From the NCBI RefSeq assembly GCF_003696305.1, contig NZ_RFFK01000001.1, forward strand, positions 186,001 to 250,000: a stretch of DNA of 64,000 bases. The letters are read 5' to 3'. This document shows, piece after piece, positions 45,168 to 53,839 of this stretch. The stretch's first letter is position 1. Each line of letters begins with the position of its first letter. The notes under the pieces were generated by a model that was given only the letters and a program-made list of their open reading frames with translations, did no database searches and was not told where the DNA came from. Both the position numbers and the translations under genes were made by a program. The stretch comes from Pseudomonas sp. AOB-7 (GTDB lineage: Bacteria; Pseudomonadota; Gammaproteobacteria; Pseudomonadales; Pseudomonadaceae).

Positions 45168-46370
45168 ATGAAACAACGCATTCTGATTGTCGGTGGCGGT
45201 TTCGCCGGGGTATGGAGCGCACTGAGCGCCATGCGCCTGCTCGACCGGCACGGGCGCACGGATATCGCCGTGACCCTGCTCGCGCCGCAGCCGCAGCTGC
45301 GCATCCGCCCGCGCTTCTACGAGCCCGAGGTGCATACCATGCAGGCGCCGCTGACAGCGCTGCTGGCAGCGGTGGGCGTCGAGTTCGTCCAGGGCAGCGC
45401 CGAGGGCATCGATCCGCAGCGCCAGCAGGTCAGCTACCGCAACGCCGCCGGCCGCGTCGCCGAGCTGGGCTACCAGCGCCTGGTGCTGGCCTCCGGCAGC
45501 CGCCTGCTGCGCCCGACGCAAGCGGGGATGGACGCGCACCTGTTCGACGTGGACGAGATCGAGCAGGCGGCGCGCCTGGAGCAGCACCTGCTGGGCCTGG
45601 CGCAGCGCCCGCAGACGGCGGCGCGCAATACCGTGGTGGTGGCTGGCGGCGGCTTTACCGGCATCGAGACGGCCACGGAAATGCCCGCGCGGCTGCGCGC
45701 CGTGCTGGGCGAGGACGCGGCGATCCGCGTGGTGGTGGTCGACCGCGGCGAGCGGATCGGCGCGGCGCTGGGCGACGGCATTCGTCCGGCGATCGAGGCG
45801 GCGTCGCGCGAGCTGGGCATCGAGTGGTGCCTGGGCCGCTCGGTGGCCTCAGTCGATGCCGACGGCGTGAGCCTGGACGACGGCCAGCGCATCGCCGCGA
45901 ATACGGTGATCTGGACCGTGGGCTTTCGCGCCAGCGAGCTGACCGCGCAGATTCCCGCGCCGCGCGACGCCCAGGGCCGGCTGCAGGTGGATGCCTGGCT
46001 CAAGGTCGAGGGCCAGGCGGCGATCTTCGCCGCCGGCGATACCGCGCGGGCGGCCACCGACGAGCTCGGCAACTTCACGGTGATGTCCTGCCAGCACGCC
46101 ATCGCCCTGGGCCGCCACGCCGGCAACAACGCGGCCGCCGAGCTGATCGGCGTGGCCCCGACGCGCTACAGCCAGCCCAAGTACGTCACCTGCCTCGACC
46201 TCGGCGCCTGGGGCGCGGTGTTCAGCGAAGGCTGGGAGCGTCAGGTGAAGCTGGTGGGCAGCGAGGCCAAGGCGCTCAAGCAGCAGATCAACAGCCAGTG
46301 GATCTACCCGCCGGCGGCCGACCGCGCCCGCGCCCTGGCCGCCGCCGACCCGGCGATCCCGGTGGCCTGA
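45168..46370 (+). CDS. NAD(P)/FAD-dependent oxidoreductase (type II NADH dehydrogenase-like)
   Basis: A 400-residue two-dinucleotide-fold flavoprotein. FAD-binding ILIVGGGFAGVWSALSAM at the N-terminus, NAD(P)H-binding TVVVAGGGFTGIETATEM near residue 160, and the second FAD segment IFAAGDTARA near residue 300. It resembles pyridine nucleotide-disulfide/NDH-2 enzymes but has no disulfide CxxxxC and no clear C-terminal membrane anchor. The start at 45168 has AGGA seven bases upstream. Likely oxidises NAD(P)H with a quinone or other acceptor; the substrate is open. Confidence 0.85.
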   Translation: MKQRILIVGGGFAGVWSALSAMRLLDRHGRTDIAVTLLAPQPQLRIRPRFYEPEVHTMQAPLTALLAAVGVEFVQGSAEGIDPQRQQVSYRNAAGRVAELGYQRLVLASGSRLLRPTQAGMDAHLFDVDEIEQAARLEQHLLGLAQRPQTAARNTVVVAGGGFTGIETATEMPARLRAVLGEDAAIRVVVVDRGERIGAALGDGIRPAIEAASRELGIEWCLGRSVASVDADGVSLDDGQRIAANTVIWTVGFRASELTAQIPAPRDAQGRLQVDAWLKVEGQAAIFAAGDTARAATDELGNFTVMSCQHAIALGRHAGNNAAAELIGVAPTRYSQPKYVTCLDLGAWGAVFSEGWERQVKLVGSEAKALKQQINSQWIYPPAADRARALAAADPAIPVA

Positions 46371-46388
46371 GCCGCAGCGCGCCGCGGC

Positions 46389-48152
46389 TCAGTGGCACTC
46401 GATGCGGTTGCGTCCGCCGCGCTTGGCGCAGTACAGGGCGATATCGCTGCGCGACAGGGCAGCCTCGGCGCTGGCATCGGCGGCGCGCAGCGCTGAGATG
46501 CCGACGCTGACGGCGAGGAAGATCTGCTCGCCACCATGCAGGATCGGCGTCTTGGCCAGTTCGCCCTGGATGCGCTGGGCGAAGTGCCTGGCCTGGTGCA
46601 GATCGGCGTCGCTGAGTACCGCGGCGAACTCTTCGCCGCCCATGCGCCCGGCGGCATCGGTCTTGCGCAGCTGGGCACAGAGGATGGCCGCGAAATGCCG
46701 CAGGGCCTGGTCGCCGATGCTATGGCCCCAGCGGTCGTTGATGGCCTTGAAGTGATCCAGGTCGAACATCAGGATGGTCGCGCACTGCCCCGGGCTGCGC
46801 TGCAGCCGGGCCAGCTCGGCGTCGAGCAGCTGCATGAAGTGCCGGCGGTTGGCCAGCTGGGTCAGGAAGTCCGTGGTGGCGAAGGCTTGCAGCTCGGCCT
46901 CGATCTGCTTGCGCTCGGTGACATCGGTGATGAAGCCGTGCCACAGCACGCTGCCGTCCTCCAGGCGGCGCGGGCAGGCCTCGCCCTGACGCCAGGCGAG
47001 CGCCTGCCCCGGCAGCTGCAGGCGAAATTCCAGGCGCCAGGGCGTCAGCTGCCTGGCGGAGGCCTCGAAGGATGCCAGGTAGGCCGCCCGATCGTCCGGA
47101 TGCACCAGCGCCGGCAACGCCTGCGCGTCGCGCAGCAGCTGCTCTGCGCTGAGCCCGCAGATGACCTCGGCTCCGGCGCTGACGTAGGAAAAGGCCGACT
47201 CGCCGTCCGGCTGGCGCCGGTACTGGAAGACCATGCCGGGAATCTCGTTGGTCAGGTCGGTCATCAGCGCGGCGCTCTGCTGCAGCCGCTCGGCCAGCGT
47301 GCGCATGGCGGTGATGTCGGTGGTGGTGCCGATCATCCGTAGCGGCTTGCCGGCACCATCGCGTTCGACCACCTTGCCGCGGCTGCACACCCACTTGTAG
47401 CGGCCATCGCGGCAGCGCAGGCGGTGCTCCACCTCGTAGGCGGCGGTGCGCTGCTCCAAGTGCGCGGCAATGGTCGCCTTGACGTAGTCCAGGTCCGCCG
47501 GGTGCACCCGCGTGTAGCTCTCCTCGATGCGATTGCCGACTTCATGGTCGGCGTAGCCGAGCAGCGCCTTCCAGCCGCTCGAGTAGTGGATTTCGCCGGT
47601 GGCGACGTTGCGATCCCAGATGCCGGTGCCGCTGCCGGCGATGGCCAGGGCCATGCGCCGCTCGCTGTCGCGCAGGGCGGCGATCTCCTGGCGCTGCTGG
47701 GCGTCCGCCTCGTCGCGCCCGAGCAGCTCCAGCGCCAGACCGGCGAACTCGAGCAGCGCCTGCTGCTGCGCGGCGTCCAGCTCGCGGGGGCGGTCGTCGA
47801 ACAGGTAGAGCATGCCGAGCACGTCGCCGCCCGGCGCCCGCATCGGACAGGCGGCGAGGAAACGCAGATGGGGAGCGGCCACCACCAGGTCGTGATCGCG
47901 CAGGCTGGCGTCGCGCTGCGCGTCGGCCACCAGGTACAGCCCGTCGGCACACGCCCAGTTACCCAGCAGACCGACCCGGGCGAGCTGAACGGCGCTGAGG
48001 CCGGCGCAGGCACGCACCCGCCGTCGCCCTTCGCCACCGGTCAGCAGCAGCGCGGCCATGACGTCGAAATGCCGCCGGGCCAGGCGCAGCAGGCCATCGA
48101 ATCGCTCGTCATTGGCGCTCGCCGGCGCATCGTTCGAATACAGGGACTGCAT
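46389..48152 (-). CDS. Diguanylate cyclase, GAF-PAS-PAS-GGDEF
   Basis: 587 residues, no membrane segment. GAF-like domain about residues 15-150 (FLAACPMRAPGGDVLGMLYL), PAS 1 about 165-290 (GSGTGIWDRNVATGEIHY; WKALLGYADHEVGN) with a PAC-type end, PAS 2 about 300-415, and GGDEF about 425-587. The active-site motif is GGEEF (in AAGRMGGEEFA), and the allosteric I-site RKTD lies exactly five residues before it, so an active, feedback-inhibited c-di-GMP synthase is expected. No EAL or HD-GYP domain. The sensed signal is unknown; it is intracellular. Confidence 0.92.
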   Translation of the reverse strand: MQSLYSNDAPASANDERFDGLLRLARRHFDVMAALLLTGGEGRRRVRACAGLSAVQLARVGLLGNWACADGLYLVADAQRDASLRDHDLVVAAPHLRFLAACPMRAPGGDVLGMLYLFDDRPRELDAAQQQALLEFAGLALELLGRDEADAQQRQEIAALRDSERRMALAIAGSGTGIWDRNVATGEIHYSSGWKALLGYADHEVGNRIEESYTRVHPADLDYVKATIAAHLEQRTAAYEVEHRLRCRDGRYKWVCSRGKVVERDGAGKPLRMIGTTTDITAMRTLAERLQQSAALMTDLTNEIPGMVFQYRRQPDGESAFSYVSAGAEVICGLSAEQLLRDAQALPALVHPDDRAAYLASFEASARQLTPWRLEFRLQLPGQALAWRQGEACPRRLEDGSVLWHGFITDVTERKQIEAELQAFATTDFLTQLANRRHFMQLLDAELARLQRSPGQCATILMFDLDHFKAINDRWGHSIGDQALRHFAAILCAQLRKTDAAGRMGGEEFAAVLSDADLHQARHFAQRIQGELAKTPILHGGEQIFLAVSVGISALRAADASAEAALSRSDIALYCAKRGGRNRIECH

Positions 48153-48311
48153 AGGGGCTCTGCTTCGCTAGAACTGTGGACGCCGCCTGCTATTGATAGG
48201 CCATATCCAGATCGCCGTCTAATCCTGATGGCCATATGAAGCCACCGGCAGGGGTTCGCTGAGCCTAAAGGATTCGCCGCGCCGTTGACACTGGGCATCG
48301 CCCGTCGGTTC

Positions 48312-48635
48312 TCAGCGCAGGTAGCGTCCAACCCGGCTGTGCAGCAAGGCCTGCAGCTGCGCCTGCATAAAGGCGTAGTCGTCGGCAATGTCCAGGCAGA
48401 TCACCCGCTTGCCGGCCAGGGCGCGTCGGTACTGGCGCTGCAGCTTGCTGCGCTGGGCCTTTTCCATCACGAAGATCAGCGTCGCCCAGTCGAGCTGCTC
48501 GGCCGACAGGCGTACCTCGGCATCCGCCGCCAGCCCGGCGGAGTCGGTTTGCACGCCGGGCCAGGCGCCGAACAGCTGTTCGGCGGTCGGGCTGCGCAGG
48601 CGGTTGCGGCTGCAGATGAACAGCGCGCGGATCAC
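48312..48635 (-). CDS. Small protein tyrosine phosphatase-like protein
   Basis: 107 residues. The phosphatase P-loop CSRNRLRS (C-x5-R-S) is at residues 8-15, and VICLDIADDYAFMQ provides an Asp that could serve as general acid. This fits a predicted phosphatase family (COG4551-like) rather than classical low-molecular-weight PTPs with CxGNxCRS. Its start overlaps the stop of the upstream GNAT gene by four bases, so the two are co-translated. Biological target unknown. Confidence 0.82.
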   Translation of the reverse strand: MIRALFICSRNRLRSPTAEQLFGAWPGVQTDSAGLAADAEVRLSAEQLDWATLIFVMEKAQRSKLQRQYRRALAGKRVICLDIADDYAFMQAQLQALLHSRVGRYLR

Positions 48636-49162
48636 GCGTCGCCGACTCGCTCGTACAGCTCAACCGGCTCCAGCGCGCCCTGGCAGCCGCACTGGCTGTG
48701 GCCGAGACCCAGGTGGCGGAAACCGGCCTTGAACAGCACCCGCCCGGACTGCGGGTTGCGCGCCAGGTGGCTGGCGTGCAAGCGGCGCAGGTACAGGCGG
48801 GTGAAGGCGAATTCGACCAGGGCCTGGCAGGCCTCGCTGGCGTAGCCGCGGCTCCAGTAGGGCACGCCGACCCAGTAGCCGACCTCGGCCTCGCCGCGGG
48901 CGATGTCCTTGAGGGCGATGCTGCCGATCAGCTCGCCGCTGGCACGCTCGACCATGGCGAAACAAGCCGCGCGACCGGTGGCCCAGTCCTGCGCGCACTG
49001 CGCGATCCAGCGCTGCGCCAGCTCCGGCGGATAGGGATGGGGAATGCTGCGGGTCACGTCGGCGATGCGAAAATCGCCGGCCAGACGCGCCACCTGCGCG
49101 GCATCCTCGCCACGCAGCGGGCGCAGCAGCAGGCGTGCGGTTTCCAGCAGGGCTTCGTCCAT
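48632..49162 (-). CDS. GNAT N-acetyltransferase, RimJ/RimL type
   Basis: 176 residues: LETARLLLRPLRGEDAAQVA at the start, EVGYWVGVPYWSRGYASEAC (acetyl-CoA pyrophosphate loop) near residue 95, and RLHASHLARNPQSGRVLFKAGF at the end. RimJ/L-type enzymes acetylate alpha-amino groups of ribosomal proteins or small molecules. Coupled to the phosphatase gene by an ATGA overlap and 18 bases downstream of the DUF1285 gene. Confidence 0.9.
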   Translation of the reverse strand: MDEALLETARLLLRPLRGEDAAQVARLAGDFRIADVTRSIPHPYPPELAQRWIAQCAQDWATGRAACFAMVERASGELIGSIALKDIARGEAEVGYWVGVPYWSRGYASEACQALVEFAFTRLYLRRLHASHLARNPQSGRVLFKAGFRHLGLGHSQCGCQGALEPVELYERVGDA

Positions 49163-49180
49163 GGTGATCCCTCGAGGTGC

Positions 49181-49750
49181 TCAGGCCGGCTGCGGCCCGA
49201 TGGGATAGAACTGCCCGCCGCTCCACACGCCGAGCCAGGGCTGGCCGTCGATCTCGCGCTCCACCGCCAGCTCCACCAGTTGGTAGAACACGTTGCGATG
49301 GATCAGCGCCTCGAGGTTGCGCCGCACCAGCAGGTAGGGCGCAGGCTCGAGCGTCGCCGGGTCGATCTCGACGCGGATCGGGTGTTCGGCGCCGGCCGTT
49401 ACCTCGTCCTCGACGTTGGTGGTAAAGCGCAGCAGCTGGGTCTCGCCCTCACCGATGACCTGCAGGGTCACGGCGACGAAGGGAGCGTCGTCGACGCGAA
49501 TGCCGACCTTCTCCACCGGGGTGATCAGGAAGTAGTCGTCGCCGTCGCGGCGGATGATGGTGGAGAACAGCCGCACCATGGGTTTGCGGCCAATCGGCGT
49601 GCCCAGGTAATACCAGGTGCCGTCGCGGGCGATGCGCATGTCGATATCGCCGCAGAAGTCGGGGTTCCACAGGTGCACCGGCGGCAGGCCCTTGCCCTCG
49701 CCCTTGGGAATCTGCGCCAGCAGGTCGCCGGCCTTGCCTGGATCGCTCAT
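49181..49750 (-). CDS. DUF1285 family protein
   Basis: 189 residues, soluble, starting [20 protein letters not shown]. The characteristic stretches [37 protein letters not shown] and [12 protein letters not shown] identify this proteobacterial family of unknown function. The start at 49750 is chosen over a 31-residue extension through a repeat. It lies upstream of the GNAT/phosphatase pair on the same strand. Confidence 0.85.
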   Translation of the reverse strand: MSDPGKAGDLLAQIPKGEGKGLPPVHLWNPDFCGDIDMRIARDGTWYYLGTPIGRKPMVRLFSTIIRRDGDDYFLITPVEKVGIRVDDAPFVAVTLQVIGEGETQLLRFTTNVEDEVTAGAEHPIRVEIDPATLEPAPYLLVRRNLEALIHRNVFYQLVELAVEREIDGQPWLGVWSGGQFYPIGPQPA

Positions 49751-49793
49751 GGTTTTGCTCGTCCACATTGCTGCGAACCGAAGAGGATACACC

Positions 49794-49905
49794 GTGGGAG
49801 GGGCTTTCGGCTCTGGCGTCCTGCTTCGCACTACCTCCTGCATCCATGCAGTCGTAGCCGCGACAACAAGCGGCGGATACCCGTCGCGGCTAAAGCCCCT
49901 CCCAC
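49794..49905. repeat. Nested inverted repeat between the DUF1285 and lipoprotein genes
   Basis: Outer arms GTGGGAGGGGCTTT at 49794-49807 and AAAGCCCCTCCCAC at 49892-49905; inner arms TAGCCGCGAC at 49855-49864 and GTCGCGGCTA at 49883-49892. The outer motif is a common Pseudomonas intergenic palindrome. The 48-base middle part is unpaired. Confidence 0.75.
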
Positions 49906-49925
49906 AGAGCGCCAGCGACGCTCTG

Positions 49926-50528
49926 TCAGCGCGCCACGCCCAGCAGGCTGCGCGCGTAGTCGTGCAGCGGCGGGCCGATCAGGTCCTGCGGCTGGGCGTC
50001 GTAGAAGGTCAGAAAGCCACCGCGGCTGCGGATGCGTGCGGTGTCCACCAGGTAGCGGGTGTTGGTTTCGATCAGCATCAGCTGGATGGTCGCGCGGTCG
50101 GTGCCGAGACGGTCCAGCGCTTCCTGATCCTCCCACTCCTCGACGGTGCCGATGCGGTCGTCGCTATAAGCGAAGCGGCTGTACAGCAGGTAGTGGGCGC
50201 CGGCGGCACGCGCCTCGGCCATGGCCTCCTCCAGCCCGCGCGGCTCGCGCGCGCGGCGGACCAGCGGGAAGTATTCGACGAAGCCGTTGAAGGCCTCCTC
50301 GGCCACCACGTTGGGCCGCGGGTAACCGTGACCCGGCGGCACGAAATGGCCCTGGGCGATATAGATGAAGGAATCCTGCTGCAGGCGCCGCGAGGCCATG
50401 CGCTCGGTGCGGCCGTGGTCGAGAAAACCGGCGTCGCGCAGGTGATAGCCGGCGCCGCTGGCCAGGTCGCTGACCTTCATGCAGCCGGCCAGGCCCAGCA
50501 GCGCCACCAGTAGAAGCAGGTTACGCAT
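49926..50528 (-). CDS. Lipoprotein, DUF4823-like
   Basis: 200 residues with a lipoprotein signal peptide [16 protein letters not shown], lipobox LAGC at residues 13-16 and M+2, suggesting outer-membrane sorting. The mature part includes [16 protein letters not shown] and [18 protein letters not shown] and ends in a short beta-rich domain. The start at 50528 has GAGGA upstream. Function unknown; the DUF4823 assignment is from memory of the pattern. Confidence 0.75.
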   Translation of the reverse strand: MRNLLLLVALLGLAGCMKVSDLASGAGYHLRDAGFLDHGRTERMASRRLQQDSFIYIAQGHFVPPGHGYPRPNVVAEEAFNGFVEYFPLVRRAREPRGLEEAMAEARAAGAHYLLYSRFAYSDDRIGTVEEWEDQEALDRLGTDRATIQLMLIETNTRYLVDTARIRSRGGFLTFYDAQPQDLIGPPLHDYARSLLGVAR

Positions 50529-50724
50529 CAATCGATCCTCCTCGTGCCGGCGACGGAAAACCGGCGGATAAGGCAGGGATGCAGATTCTGCGCCAGGCTC
50601 GCCACCAAGGGCTGCCCCCAGCATCGCGACAACGTCGCATTGCCGGTTGATCACAGCCTTATCCATGTGCCGCGATCCCCTGTAGGCTGGGTTAGGCGCA
50701 TGTCGAAACTCTAATGACCCCGCA

Positions 50725-50772
50725 CGTAACCCACCATTGGCGCAACGCGGAGAGACCGCCTGGTGGGTTACG
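50725..50772. repeat. Inverted repeat, 12-bp arms
   Basis: CGTAACCCACCA at 50725-50736 and TGGTGGGTTACG at 50761-50772, perfect, with a 24-base spacer. The rest of the 298-base gap 50529-50826 holds no gene that I can see. The repeat lies just past the end of the radical SAM gene. Confidence 0.75.
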
Positions 50773-50826
50773 CGGCGCGCCACTCTGGGAGTGTCCGAGG
50801 GTTCGGAGGTTGGCGCCGCTACCCCC

Positions 50827-51720
50827 CTACAGCCCGCGCTGCCACTCCTGACGCAGGCCGGCCTGCTGCGGCCGCTCGATGGCCTCGCGCACCTGCGCCA
50901 GCAGGCGCGCCTTGTCGCGGCCGAGATTGCCCTTGAGCACCAGGTAGTTGGAGGCGTGGTCGCTGCGAAATACCGTCTGCTGCAGCTCCAGGCCCTGCAG
51001 CAGGCGCTCGACTTCGCCGAACAGCTGCAGCTGGGTCAGCGGCTGGTAATCGGTGAACTGCTCGCGAAACCGCGCCTCGCCCAGGGGGAAGCTGACCACC
51101 AGGGTGGAGAGGTATTCCGGCTGCGCGGCATTCATCAGCCGCGCCGAGTTGTCCGCGTGCTGGGCGCTGAGGGTCTGGCCGCCGAGGCCGTTCAAGATCA
51201 TCACCGAACGGGTGATGCCGGCCTGGCCAAGCTTGTCCAGGGCGCTGAGGCTGGAATCAAAGGTCTCGCCCTTGTTGACCCGCGCCAGCACTTCGTCGTC
51301 GCCGGACTCGCAACCGAGGTAGGCCATCTTCAGCCCGGCGTCGGCCAGCTCCTTGAGCTCGGCCACCGACTTCTTGCGCAGGTTGCGCGGCAGGCAGTAG
51401 CTGGATACCCGGCGCACTTCGGGCATATGGCTGCGGATCGCTTCGAGAATATTGAGCAGGCGCCGCGTCGGCAGCACCAGGGCATCGCCGTCGGCGAGGA
51501 ACACCCGGTTGACGATCAGCTGCGCGCCGGCGCGGCGAATCTCCTCGAGCACCTCGGCCTCGTCGCGGGCACGGAATTTCTTCTGCGGCGCCGTGTACAT
51601 CTCGCAGAAGCTGCACTGGTTCCAGGAGCAACCGTTGGTCACCGGCAGAATCAGCGAGTGGGCCTCGCTGGGCGGGCGGAACACCGGCTCGATATAGGCG
51701 ATGGGGAAACTAGCGGACAT
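50827..51720 (-). CDS. Radical SAM protein with CX4CX2C cluster motif
   Basis: 297 residues. The [4Fe-4S]/SAM motif is GCSWNQCSFCEMY near residue 31: spacing C-x4-C-x2-C, one longer than the usual C-x3-C-x2-C. GDALVLPTRRLLNILEAI (SAM contacts), YLGCESGDDEVLARVNKGE and a C-terminal domain without extra Cys clusters follow. The layout resembles COG1032-type enzymes without a B12 domain. Reaction unknown. It lies upstream of moaA on the same strand with a 303-base gap when read right to left, so co-transcription is doubtful. Confidence 0.8.
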   Translation of the reverse strand: MSASFPIAYIEPVFRPPSEAHSLILPVTNGCSWNQCSFCEMYTAPQKKFRARDEAEVLEEIRRAGAQLIVNRVFLADGDALVLPTRRLLNILEAIRSHMPEVRRVSSYCLPRNLRKKSVAELKELADAGLKMAYLGCESGDDEVLARVNKGETFDSSLSALDKLGQAGITRSVMILNGLGGQTLSAQHADNSARLMNAAQPEYLSTLVVSFPLGEARFREQFTDYQPLTQLQLFGEVERLLQGLELQQTVFRSDHASNYLVLKGNLGRDKARLLAQVREAIERPQQAGLRQEWQRGL

Positions 51721-51880
51721 ATTCGACCGTGCTTGGTTGACTGAGGCTGCGCCAGTGTAACCAGTGCAGTCGTGACTGCCGAGCCACTCCCCCTCCTGAA
51801 TCGGAGGCAGAAGGTCGACACGCTGAGGAAGCGCCCATGCGACGCCCTGGTCAAGGTGGGCTGAAGCGGATCGCCGCCCG

Positions 51881-51962
51881 GCCCACCCTACAATGCGACG
51901 GGTGTCAGTCGAATGCTCAATTGAAATGCGGGCCCTACTGGTAGGGTGGGCTTCAGCCCACC
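51881..51962. repeat. GTAGGGTGGGC palindromic repeat
   Basis: GCCCACCCTAC at 51881-51891 and GTAGGGTGGGC at 51941-51951 are inverted with a 49-base spacer, and GGTGGGCT/AGCCCACC at 51945-51962 forms a tight hairpin. The 51721-52023 gap otherwise shows no gene. Confidence 0.75.
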
Positions 51963-52023
51963 AGCGATGCCAGACCCGGGCAAAGCGCAGCGCCGCCCAG
52001 GCCGGCCTGCCAAGCCGCGAGGG

Positions 52024-52992
52024 TCAGCCGCCGATGATCTTCATCACCGTCACGCCGCCGGAGAAGGCCAACTCCTGCTTGTCGCCGAGGGCCTTGACCA
52101 GCAGCCGCTGCAGCGCCGGCAGGGCCTGGTGGCGCGGCTTGTCCAGCAGGTCGCCGACGTAGTGGCGGTTGCTCGACGACAGGCAGCCGTGCAGCCAGCC
52201 GGTCGACGACAGGCGCAGGCGCGAGCAGGTGCGGCAGAACGGCACGCTCTCGTTGGCGATCACGCCAAAATGGCCGGCACCGGGGATGGCGTAGCGCAGC
52301 GCGGTGGCATCGACCGGGGCGTCGGCCTGGACGTAATCGTGACGGCTGCCGATCAGTTCCAGCAGCTCGGGCAGGCCGACGAACTGCTGGTTGAAGGCAT
52401 TGGGGTCGCGGGCCAGGTGGCCCATGCGCATCAGCTCGATGAAACGCAGCTCGAAGCCGCGCTCCAGGCAGTAATCCAGCAGCGGCAGCACCTGGTCGAG
52501 GTTCTGCCCGCGCAGCGGCACCATGTTGAGCTTGATCTTCATCCCGGCGGCGCGCGCCGCCTCCAGGCCGGCCAGCACGGTGGCCAGGTCGCCGCCACGG
52601 GCGATGCGGGCGAAGGCCTCGGCGTCGAGGGTATCCAGGGAAATGTTCAGGCGGCGAATGCCGCATTCCAGCAGCAGCGGCAGCTTGCGTTCGAGCAGCT
52701 GGCCGTTGCTGGTCAGGCTGATGTCGTCGAGGCCGAGCTGGCTGACCTGGCGCAGGAAGGGTTCCAGGCGCGGACTGACCAGCGGCTCGCCGCCAGTGAT
52801 GCGCAGGCGTTCGATGCCGGCGGCTTCGATCAGGTAGGCGACGCCGCGGGCCATGGCGTCGGCGGAGAGTTCGTCCTGCGCCGCCACCAGGCGCTTGCCG
52901 TCCGGCACGCAGTAGGTGCAGGCGTAGTTGCAGGCGGCGGTCAAGCTGATGCGCAGGTTGCGAAAGCGCCTGCCCTGACGGTCAACGATCAT
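52024..52992 (-). CDS. moaA: GTP 3',8-cyclase MoaA
   Basis: A radical SAM enzyme for the first step of molybdenum cofactor synthesis (GTP to 3',8-cH2GTP, with MoaC). 322 residues. N-terminal cluster CNYACTYC (C-x3-C-x2-C) near residue 21, SAM-binding RITGGEPLVS, C-terminal cluster CRTCSRLRLSSTGWLHGC (C-x2-C-x13-C), and the essential C-terminal Gly-Gly (KIIGG). The start at 52992 is the family-standard MIVDRQGRRFRNLRIS. No other moa gene is in the window. Confidence 0.95.
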   Translation of the reverse strand: MIVDRQGRRFRNLRISLTAACNYACTYCVPDGKRLVAAQDELSADAMARGVAYLIEAAGIERLRITGGEPLVSPRLEPFLRQVSQLGLDDISLTSNGQLLERKLPLLLECGIRRLNISLDTLDAEAFARIARGGDLATVLAGLEAARAAGMKIKLNMVPLRGQNLDQVLPLLDYCLERGFELRFIELMRMGHLARDPNAFNQQFVGLPELLELIGSRHDYVQADAPVDATALRYAIPGAGHFGVIANESVPFCRTCSRLRLSSTGWLHGCLSSSNRHYVGDLLDKPRHQALPALQRLLVKALGDKQELAFSGGVTVMKIIGG

Positions 52993-53143
52993 GGCGGACT
53001 CCGAGGGGGGATAAGCCGGAGTATATCGCCGTAACCGGCCGCGGCACATGGTTCATCCAGCGGCTGAATGAGCCGAGTCGCGTTCACTATGGACAGTGGT
53101 CGCCCCGGACATCGGCCGCGACCGGGGTCGCGGCGGGGAAGGG

Positions 53144-53764
53144 TTAGTCGCGCTTGCGCTTGTTGCCCATGCGCACGCCGATATCCATGAGGAACTGGAA
53201 GAAGCCTTCCTGATCCTCCAGCACGTTACTCCAGAACGGCGAGTGGTACAGCGCCACGGCGCCATGCACCAGCGCCCAGGCGGCGCAGTAGTGGAAGTAC
53301 GGCGGCACGTCTTCCAGCTTGCCTTCGGCGATGCGACCCTTGATCAGCTGGGTCAGGCGCTCGAAGTTGGAGGCGCGGATCTTGTGCAGCTGCTCGACCA
53401 TCTCCGGCACCTGGTTGCCCTTGACCACCTTCTCTTCCAGGCGGTCGAACAGGCGATAGCGCTGCGGGTCGCGCATGCGGAACTCGAAGTAGGCACGCGA
53501 CAGCGCTTCCTTGTCGCGATCCACGTCGGCCGAATGCAGCAGGGCGTTGAGATCGCGCTCGTAGTCGAGCATCAGGCGCAGATAGATCTCCGCCTTGGAC
53601 TTGAAGTGCTTGTAAATGGTGCCTTTGCCGATACCGACCGCATCGGCGATCATCTCGACGGTGACGCTGTCTTCGCCCTGTTCGAGGAAGAGTTTCAGCG
53701 CTGTGTCGAGAATCTCCTGCTCGCGGCGACGGAATTCGCGGACCTTACGGGGTTCTTTCTGCAT
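53144..53764 (-). CDS. TetR-family transcriptional regulator
   Basis: 206 residues; HTH at about residues 30-60 (SVTVEMIADAVGIGKGTIYK, then HFKSK), ligand domain with LMLDYERDLNALL and a basic tail MGNKRKRD. It is divergent from an aminotransferase gene 75 bases away. A regulator at this position is conserved near tatD-pilZ in P. aeruginosa. Ligand unknown. Confidence 0.9.
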   Translation of the reverse strand: MQKEPRKVREFRRREQEILDTALKLFLEQGEDSVTVEMIADAVGIGKGTIYKHFKSKAEIYLRLMLDYERDLNALLHSADVDRDKEALSRAYFEFRMRDPQRYRLFDRLEEKVVKGNQVPEMVEQLHKIRASNFERLTQLIKGRIAEGKLEDVPPYFHYCAAWALVHGAVALYHSPFWSNVLEDQEGFFQFLMDIGVRMGNKRKRD

Positions 53765-53839
53765 AAAGGGACTGTGGGGTCAAAAATCGAAGCCGCGTAT
53801 TATGCCTAAATGTGGCCAAATTGCACGGATCATCCGACC

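Noticed and set aside
52993..53143. Possible molybdenum-cofactor RNA motif before moaA
   Set aside because: The 151 bases show no matching conserved core; the short hairpins are ordinary for this GC content.
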